41,591 nt of DNA, from assembly GCA_964348665.1 (NCBI GenBank), contig CAYGDP010000031.1:1-41591 (forward strand), written 5' to 3'. Both the position numbers and the translations under genes were made by a program. Positions within the stretch are counted from its first letter, which is position 1. The number at the start of each line of letters is the position of its first letter. This document shows, in pieces, positions 35,341 through 41,591 of this stretch. The notes beneath the pieces were generated by a model. The model saw only the letters and a list, made by a program, of their open reading frames with translations, was not told the origin of the DNA and searched no databases. The DNA comes from CAYGDP01 sp964348665 (GTDB taxonomy: Bacteria > Verrucomicrobiota > Verrucomicrobiia > Palsa-1439 > CAYGDP01).

Positions 35341-38300
35341 CTAATTCAATACCGACAGCGACCCGATATTGAGGCGTAAACTGGCGACGCCAAGTTTGTC
35401 CACGACAGCGAGGTCAACGTTTCCGTTGCCATCGAAGTCGGCCACAGCCAACGCCAGCGGACTGACGGGCAGAAGGAACGGCGATCCAACGGCGGGCGCG
35501 TTTCCGGTTGCGGTGCCGAGCAGCGCGGCGAAATTGAGGAGCTTCGCATTGCCCGCCAACACATCCGCGCGACCGTCTCCATTGAAATCGCCGGCGGCGA
35601 CCGAGGTCGGCTTGGCCCCAACCATGTAGCTGACGGACGGTGAGAAAACCCCTGTCGCAGCGCCCATCAACACACTTACGTCGAGGCTCTTTTTATTGGC
35701 AACGGCCAAATCAAGGCGTCCATCACAGTTGAAATCCCCAAAGGACACCGCATACGGCCCAATGCCAACCGGAAAGTTGACGGCGGCATCGAACGTGGCA
35801 TCACCATTTCCCGATAAAAAGCTGACCACGTTCAGTTTTTTGTCGGCGACGGCCAAATCCACGATGCCATCCCCATCGAAATCGCCCACTGCCAGCGGCA
35901 CGGGTTTGCGGCCAACAGCGGGGTTGACGCCAGCGACGAAAGAGCCGTCGCCATTGCCCAGTAAAATGTGAATCGTTCCCCCTTTCTTGTCCGCGACCGC
36001 AAGGTCGGCTTCTCCGTCCCGATCAAAATCGGCGGTCACGATGGAAACGAGCTTGATGCCAACCAGGATATTTTGCGCGGGTGCAAAATTTCCGGTTCCG
36101 TCCCCCATCAGGATACTGACGTTACTGCTCTTGCTATTGGCAACAGCAAGATCGGCACGGCCATCACCATCCCAATCACCAACCACGACCGAAGTCGGCG
36201 CCAAACCCACAGGAAAATCCGTTGGCGTACCCACAGTTCCATTGGCCTGGCCAAGCAGAACACTCACCACATTGCCGCCACCGCGCGCGATGACGAGGTC
36301 GGCGCGGCCATCGCCGTTCACATCGCCCGCTGCTACGTAACGCGAGCCGAATACTCCGTCCGTGCAAGCTGTCGCATCATCATCCACAATGGTCAACGGC
36401 GCCGAAAGAAGAGTGCCGAGCGCCGCGCCCCCTTGAGGATTGCTCAAGGTTAACGTGAGCTGCTCATTTCCTTCGACGGTCGTGTTGTCGAGCAGTGGCA
36501 CCGTAAACGTCTCGCTCGTGTCGCCATTGGCAAAGGTCAAAGTCCCCGTTGTCGCCGCATAATCCTGCCCCTCCAGCGCCGTGCCGGCTGTCGCCAAGAA
36601 ATCCACGGTGACCGCGCCGCCGCTTCCATTGACACGGGTCACGGTGATGGTCGCGACACCTTGATTTTCTCCGCTGGTGAACGAGCCAATGCCAAATTGC
36701 AATTCCCCGGGAGGAACAAATTGAATCGCAGCGGAGTATTCCGAGGTGTCGTCGAGCGGATGAGTGGCCGTGGCGGTGACAAACTCACCGACAGCGACCG
36801 GAGTGAGCAGCGCGACATTGAAAGCTGCATCCCCGGCGCCATTGGTCGTCACGTCCGACGATCCAAGAAACACTTTTCCCTCTCCGAATCCACTCGCGTC
36901 CATCGTTGGACTGGAGAAAAACTCGACGCGGAACGTCGTCCCGGCAGCGCTGTTGAGCGTGCCCGTTATGTTTGTTCCGCCAATCACACCCGTCAGAACC
37001 GGAAAATTCTGCAAGTTATTTGCGCCCACGTCGCCATCCCCGGCATCGTTCGCTGTTGCCCCGGTCGTTCCAAGGTCAATGCCCATTCCGCCATTGGAGA
37101 AAATTGAATTTCGGAGAACCGTGTTCCGCGTTCCCGACGAAATATCCACGCCGTCACTCCCGTTAAACGCGATCACATTTCTGGCGCCCAGAAGCGCTCC
37201 GCCGATGAAATTTCTCGACGCATCCGTTCCGATAAAAACTCCGTCGTCGTTATTGCCCAAATTGAGAGTCCCGGTTGGATCGGTGCCGATAAAGTTTCCT
37301 TGCACGAGATTGCCCGTGGAAGTGCTCAAGGTAATTTCCACACCGTCGGCAGTGGGACCCGTGCCACCGGCCAGGATATTTCCATCGCTTTCACCGGCGC
37401 CGCCGATGATGTTGCCGAATGCGCCCTCAATATCAATGGCGTCATCGCCGTTGCCGAGCGAAAGCACCCCGGCGGCATTTGTCCCGATCCAATTGCCCCG
37501 CACGAGATTGCCGGAAGCGCCTTCCAGAAGATAGACGCCGTTCTCCGCGTTGCCAGAAATGACATTACCCAGACCGATGCCACCAATCGTATTGCTGGGC
37601 GCACCTGATCCGATATAGACGCCGTTCCGCCCGTTGCCGATGGCTAACGTCCCACTCGAATTGGTCCCGATGTAATTGCCTTGCAGCACGTTCCCGGAAG
37701 CCGTTGCACCTTCAATGGCAAATCCGTTCCAATCATTTCCAGAAATCACATTGCGAGCGCCTGCGACCGATCCACCGATGGTATTATTGAATCCATCGAG
37801 GATATAGATGCCTGTCGTACTGTTTGCCAGTGCGCTTGTGCCGGCGGCATTGGTTCCAATCGTGTTCCCTTGCACCAAATTACCCGAGGCGGTTGTCCCT
37901 TCGATGAATATTCCATTGCCGCCAGTCCCCGCGCCGAAAATTCCGTTTCCCGAAATCAAATTCCCCGCGCCAGCCACGGTGCCGCCAATCGTATTTCCTG
38001 CGCCGTTCTCGATGCTGATTCCCATGTCGTCATTTCCCAAATCGATCGCCCCGGTGATGTCGGTGCCAATGTAATTGCCTTGTACGAGATTGCCCGTGGA
38101 TACGCCGACGCCGAGGTCGTTGAGACTGTCGAACTCAATGCCGTCATCGGCGTTCCCCGAGATGAGATTCCGCGCGCCGACCGTCGTTCCGCCGATGGTA
38201 TTGTTGGAGGAACTATCCAGATCAACACCATCATCGTCGTTGGGGAGAACCCCGGTTCCAGTTGCATTCAACCCGATAATATTACCCTGGATTCGATTTC

Positions 38301-39174
38301 CCCCGGTCGTCGGCCCCTCGAAATAGATTCCATCATAATCATTTCCGGAAATCACGTTGCCGGCGCCGGTCGCCGTCCCGCCAATGGTGTTGTTGGATGC
38401 TCCCTCGTGAAGATCCACTCCGTCATCCAAGTTGCCAAGATCGCCCGTCCCGGCGGCGTTCACGCCGATATAGTTACCCTGCACCACGTTTCCCGTCGCA
38501 CCTGTTCCGTGAAACGCCACACCATTGTTGTCATTCCCCGAAATGAGATTCCGCGTTGCGACCGTCGTGCCGCCGATCGTATTATTCGCCGAATCGGTCA
38601 ATAACACCCCGCTGCTCCCGTTGCCGAGAGCCAATGTGCCGCTGGAGTTCGTGCCGATGAAATTGCCGGTGATCAAACTCCCGCTTCCGGTGTGGATGTG
38701 AATCCCCTCGTCCGTGAACTGGTTGATCACAAGACCACGCACCGTGCTATTGTTGGCAAGGATGTGAAGACCGCTGACATCAACTCCTGCGTTGGCGCCA
38801 TTCAATTCGATCAGGAGAATGCCATTATTTCCCGTGGCAAGCGTGTTTGCGCTGCTACCCGGCTGCGTGTAGCCGTCGATCACGACGGAATCCGTGATGT
38901 CTGGCAGCGCCGACGTCGGGCCGATCGTTTTCACACCAGCGCCCGCGATGTTAAAACTAATCGTGTCTGCGCCGCCTGCGGAGTTGGCGTCGAGGATTGC
39001 CTGCCGCAATGACCCTGCTCCGGTATCGTTGACATTGATGACGGTGAACGTCGCGGGCGCGAGCCGCGGCTCCAGGATTTCTCCAATCAAGAAAACGGCA
39101 CCGGGGCGTTTCGCCACACGTTGAAAGGTCGTTCTCGATTTTTTATTTCGGCGCAACCAAGTTCGAATGCTCAT
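35341..39174 (-). CDS. Exported right-handed beta-helix / Calx-beta / FG-GAP protein, 1,277 aa
   Basis: ATG 39174 follows GAAGGA. The protein opens M-S-I-R, has a basic stretch and LEPRLAPA at residues 34-41, then GSLRQAILDANSAGGADTI, a common opening of beta-helix surface proteins. About nine long repeats follow, with NTIGG, NLISGN and GNxVQGNxIGTN in each turn. A single Calx-beta domain comes next, then seven FG-GAP/VCBS-type repeats each carrying a DxDxDGxxD calcium loop (DVNGDGRAD, DWDGDGRAD and so on), forming a probable beta-propeller. The C-terminus has no sorting motif I recognise. Likely a secreted or surface adhesin or glycan-binding protein. It lies 61 bases after the M23 gene and 69 before the lipase protein gene, all on one strand. 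Confidence 0.9.
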   Translation of the reverse strand: MSIRTWLRRNKKSRTTFQRVAKRPGAVFLIGEILEPRLAPATFTVINVNDTGAGSLRQAILDANSAGGADTISFNIAGAGVKTIGPTSALPDITDSVVIDGYTQPGSSANTLATGNNGILLIELNGANAGVDVSGLHILANNSTVRGLVINQFTDEGIHIHTGSGSLITGNFIGTNSSGTLALGNGSSGVLLTDSANNTIGGTTVATRNLISGNDNNGVAFHGTGATGNVVQGNYIGVNAAGTGDLGNLDDGVDLHEGASNNTIGGTATGAGNVISGNDYDGIYFEGPTTGGNRIQGNIIGLNATGTGVLPNDDDGVDLDSSSNNTIGGTTVGARNLISGNADDGIEFDSLNDLGVGVSTGNLVQGNYIGTDITGAIDLGNDDMGISIENGAGNTIGGTVAGAGNLISGNGIFGAGTGGNGIFIEGTTASGNLVQGNTIGTNAAGTSALANSTTGIYILDGFNNTIGGSVAGARNVISGNDWNGFAIEGATASGNVLQGNYIGTNSSGTLAIGNGRNGVYIGSGAPSNTIGGIGLGNVISGNAENGVYLLEGASGNLVRGNWIGTNAAGVLSLGNGDDAIDIEGAFGNIIGGAGESDGNILAGGTGPTADGVEITLSTSTGNLVQGNFIGTDPTGTLNLGNNDDGVFIGTDASRNFIGGALLGARNVIAFNGSDGVDISSGTRNTVLRNSIFSNGGMGIDLGTTGATANDAGDGDVGANNLQNFPVLTGVIGGTNITGTLNSAAGTTFRVEFFSSPTMDASGFGEGKVFLGSSDVTTNGAGDAAFNVALLTPVAVGEFVTATATHPLDDTSEYSAAIQFVPPGELQFGIGSFTSGENQGVATITVTRVNGSGGAVTVDFLATAGTALEGQDYAATTGTLTFANGDTSETFTVPLLDNTTVEGNEQLTLTLSNPQGGAALGTLLSAPLTIVDDDATACTDGVFGSRYVAAGDVNGDGRADLVIARGGGNVVSVLLGQANGTVGTPTDFPVGLAPTSVVVGDWDGDGRADLAVANSKSSNVSILMGDGTGNFAPAQNILVGIKLVSIVTADFDRDGEADLAVADKKGGTIHILLGNGDGSFVAGVNPAVGRKPVPLAVGDFDGDGIVDLAVADKKLNVVSFLSGNGDATFDAAVNFPVGIGPYAVSFGDFNCDGRLDLAVANKKSLDVSVLMGAATGVFSPSVSYMVGAKPTSVAAGDFNGDGRADVLAGNAKLLNFAALLGTATGNAPAVGSPFLLPVSPLALAVADFDGNGNVDLAVVDKLGVASLRLNIGSLSVLN

Positions 39175-39235
39175 CGTTGATTCCTTCGTTGAACCGCATG
39201 ATACGCCCCGGGATTGTTTTGGGTCAAACTTTAAT

Positions 39236-41437
39236 TCACGTTCCCTTCGCCGACAGAATCACAAAATCGCCTTCCAACGATGAAGGTGGGTAAATGATCT
39301 GAAATTGGACGGGGAGCAGATTGATCACACCCGCCGACCCCGTCAAATGCTGTATCGTTGTCACGCCATCGGCAGGTGGCGCGAGCTTGCCGAGTTTGAC
39401 GCTGCCGGTAAGCACGGTGACACCCGGAAGGATGTTGGAAAGATGAAGCGTGTCGCCTTCACCTTCGGCAGTAAGCAAGAGTTGCATCCTCCCTCCACCC
39501 TTGAGCGCGAGGGCAACCGCGTCGCCGTTGCGGTCGGTATATTTGAATTTCGAACCAAAACCTTGAGCCGTAATAAAATCCCCGCCGTTGACGCCGTCAC
39601 CGGACGGAAATTCACCGGTGAACTCGCCGTCGAGCGCGTTGCCGGCGGTGTCGGTGATCGTGTCGTGAGCGATGATCCGGACAAATTGGCCTTGTTTGAG
39701 AGCCTTCAGAAGCGTGAGCGTGACCGAATCCGTCCCCGAATCGTATATGGCGGAAACCAACGGCAGCGCAGCATCATCAGCAGTCCCGAGCCTCTTATCT
39801 TTGCCTGCAGCGAAAAGGTTGTAGTTGGCCAACGTACTGGCACTAAGCGAATCGAGGTCCTTGTCGAAAACCAGTTGTAACGCCGTAATCGTCTTCAGAG
39901 GAATGACTGCATTGACATCCGTGACAACGGGTCCAGAGACGCCATCGTCGTCAAAGATTCGGGCTTGCGCGGAGACATCGCCCAAAATCGCCCCACTTAA
40001 ATTGGATAATATAACTTGAAACAACTCGTCGCCTTCCGGGTCGACATCGCCGTTGACCGATACCGAAATCATGCCGCTCGTCTGGCCGGCGGGGATGGTA
40101 AGTATGCCCGCGGCAAGCTGATAATCAGTGGGACTGACTGCGCTGATATCCGTCGTCGCAAAATCCACAGTCACATCGGTGTCCGTCGGCGTGGATAGGG
40201 TGGCAACGAAATTGAACGTCGTGACTCCGCTATTTCCCTCGGTAAGATTGACATCGCCAATCGTCAGCATCGGCACTATTGGCGCCGGCCAGTTCCCCGA
40301 GAGCGTGTACGATGTCGCGCTAAAGCTTCCCTGATTACCCCAAACTCGCACGGTGTATTCGCCAGCGGCGGACGCATCGAACGACAGCGATTCGTCCACG
40401 CCCGTTCCCTTGATGGACTCGGCTATTTTCATCGAATTGGCATCGAACAACTCGAAATTGTAATCTGCATTCGTCGGCACATCGAGATTGAGCGTGATCT
40501 TGCCGGCCGCGGAGAGCGAGATTCGGAAATAATCCATGTCGGACGGGCTGGAGATCGCCCCGGAATAGTTGGTCTGGGGATTGAGCGGCCCAAACGCTCC
40601 GGCAAACCCGCCATTCGGTTCCGTTCCATCCACGCCAACGGGCGCGGCTAGGTTCCAAAGAACATTGTTCCCTTCCCATCCATACGGGTCCACCGATACG
40701 CGGGTGTTCGCTAAATTCCCGCGACGAACCTCGAAATGCAGATGCGGTCCCGTCGAATTGCCCGTGCTCCCCATCTTGCCGAGGAGATCGCCGGATGCGA
40801 CAACTTGGTTGACCGTCACCGCGATGCTGCCTTCTTCCATGTGGCAATAAAGCGTGAAGTAACCGTTCGCATGGTCGAGCTTGACGTATTGACCGCAACC
40901 ATACGAATGATCGTTCGGATCGTTCCAGCCTGCCTCCGTCACCGTTCCAACCGCAGAAGCGAGAATGTTCGGCAAAGTTTGCGTCCGATATCCAAAATCA
41001 TACGCCGGATGACCGTCGTAACAGAGACTTGTCGCGCTCCACGGATTCTGATTTCCCTGAAGTCGAAACGTCATCCCGTTTTGCTGACGAAAACACGCCA
41101 AACCACCGCCATTATCAGGTTGGTCCCCAGTCTCACCCGTGTATGCTGTCACCGCCCCGTCAGTATCATACGCGTTTTGGCTTAGAACCTCCTCGACAAC
41201 GCCGCCGAACAAATGATGGTCATAAACGCTGTTGATGACGGCGTTCCAGGCATTGTAACCTTCCACCGGAAAATCCAGAAACGGCGCGACCGCGGGGGAA
41301 GTCCGCGTTTCCAATGCCTCGCAGTAGAGCCGGCTCCCCCGCGCACAAAACTCACGATGCGCGCTCAAGCGAATGGGTTTGCACCGATGATCGCCGTGCA
41401 GCAACCGCAGACATCGAACGAAGCCCCGCAAATTCAT
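39236..41437 (-). CDS. Exported M23 (LytM-like) metallopeptidase with Calx-beta domain, 733 aa
   Basis: ATG 41437 is preferred: GAGG (within 41440-41446) precedes it, and the M-N-L-R opening matches the other giants. The longer reading begins with a weak TTG at 41515. LETRTSPA at residues 42-49 is the LEPR-like motif. The M23 domain (about 120-260) has zinc ligands His143 and Asp147 in HPAYDFG and the HLH pair His232/His234, so it is predicted active on peptidoglycan cross-bridges or other glycyl peptides. Next come a pre-peptidase C-terminal-like domain (about 289-382), Calx-beta (387-497), a bacterial Ig-like domain (499-609) and a C-terminal domain shared with the lipase protein (about 619-732). 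It is the first gene of the minus-strand set of three giants. Confidence 0.9.
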   Translation of the reverse strand: MNLRGFVRCLRLLHGDHRCKPIRLSAHREFCARGSRLYCEALETRTSPAVAPFLDFPVEGYNAWNAVINSVYDHHLFGGVVEEVLSQNAYDTDGAVTAYTGETGDQPDNGGGLACFRQQNGMTFRLQGNQNPWSATSLCYDGHPAYDFGYRTQTLPNILASAVGTVTEAGWNDPNDHSYGCGQYVKLDHANGYFTLYCHMEEGSIAVTVNQVVASGDLLGKMGSTGNSTGPHLHFEVRRGNLANTRVSVDPYGWEGNNVLWNLAAPVGVDGTEPNGGFAGAFGPLNPQTNYSGAISSPSDMDYFRISLSAAGKITLNLDVPTNADYNFELFDANSMKIAESIKGTGVDESLSFDASAAGEYTVRVWGNQGSFSATSYTLSGNWPAPIVPMLTIGDVNLTEGNSGVTTFNFVATLSTPTDTDVTVDFATTDISAVSPTDYQLAAGILTIPAGQTSGMISVSVNGDVDPEGDELFQVILSNLSGAILGDVSAQARIFDDDGVSGPVVTDVNAVIPLKTITALQLVFDKDLDSLSASTLANYNLFAAGKDKRLGTADDAALPLVSAIYDSGTDSVTLTLLKALKQGQFVRIIAHDTITDTAGNALDGEFTGEFPSGDGVNGGDFITAQGFGSKFKYTDRNGDAVALALKGGGRMQLLLTAEGEGDTLHLSNILPGVTVLTGSVKLGKLAPPADGVTTIQHLTGSAGVINLLPVQFQIIYPPSSLEGDFVILSAKGT

Positions 41438-41591
41438 AACCACCTCGGCAAGCGGGGCAATCGTAGCCGTCATCCGTCGTGCAATGCAAGTGGATTCCAG
41501 TTTCGGACCCTGCAACGTATTAAAGCGATTCTGGTATGACGTGACCTCGGTATTTTGAGCCAGGGATGTGTTAGTCTGGGCGCGAAAACGA
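41438..41591. other. Upstream region of the M23 gene, to window edge
   Basis: Contains the ribosome site of the M23 gene and presumably its promoter. No gene is supported, and I could not assign promoter boxes confidently. Confidence 0.4.

Noticed and set aside
41438..41515. Longer N-terminus of the M23 protein from TTG 41515
   Set aside because: The ATG at 41437 has a ribosome site and gives the M-x-x-R opening shared with the other giants.

Overview
The window reads as chromosomal DNA of a Verrucomicrobiota-like bacterium; a planctomycete relative is the main alternative. No rRNA or housekeeping marker is present, so this is inference. It rests on giant secreted proteins with a basic N-terminus followed by an LEPR-type motif, many dispersed TGTAGCGGCG / CGCCGCTACA twin-hairpin repeats, and the mix of sulfotransferases, sugar isomerase and DUF5329 genes. 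Almost all of the window is explained by 17 protein genes. I saw no tRNA, rRNA, CRISPR array or recognisable transposase.

Layout. (1) 1-13.9 kb: two giant tandem paralogues on the minus strand. Each has RTX-type calcium-binding nonapeptides and six C-terminal Calx-beta domains. They share a 5' leader and an identical stretch across the 3' end that includes the downstream hairpin repeats. One copy contains a 100-N scaffold gap inside a 108-bp tandem repeat. Both carry an unusual block with histidine at every fourth residue. (2) 13.9-14.6 kb: repeat-filled intergenic DNA. (3) 14.6-17.8 kb: a flavin-dependent tryptophan-halogenase family enzyme, then a PaaX-like regulator (winged helix plus Cas2-like domain) bracketed by two copies of a 42-bp palindrome. 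Three more copies lie elsewhere between 14.3 and 23.8 kb. (4) 17.9-23.5 kb: a minus-strand operon of a methyltransferase-like protein, a GT-A glycosyltransferase, a sulfotransferase-GT4 fusion and two further sulfotransferases, suggesting synthesis or decoration of a sulfated glycan or small molecule. (5) 23.97-26.1 kb: a divergent pair, a zinc alcohol/polyol dehydrogenase and a sugar-phosphate isomerase/epimerase. (6) 26.1-27.7 kb: an orphan Pycsar-effector-like membrane protein, a DUF5329 protein and a peroxiredoxin. (7) 27.7-41.4 kb: three more giant exported proteins in one direction: a beta-helix protein with an animal-type lipase domain, a beta-helix/FG-GAP protein, and an M23 peptidase protein.

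Together the region looks like a cell-surface or matrix locus: five very large exported adhesin-like or enzymatic proteins plus a glycan-modifying operon. The most unusual signals are the PaaX-like gene with its 42-bp palindromes, the His-every-four blocks, the shared N-terminal signal of the five giants, and the lipase module with a recognisable Ser-Asp-His triad.
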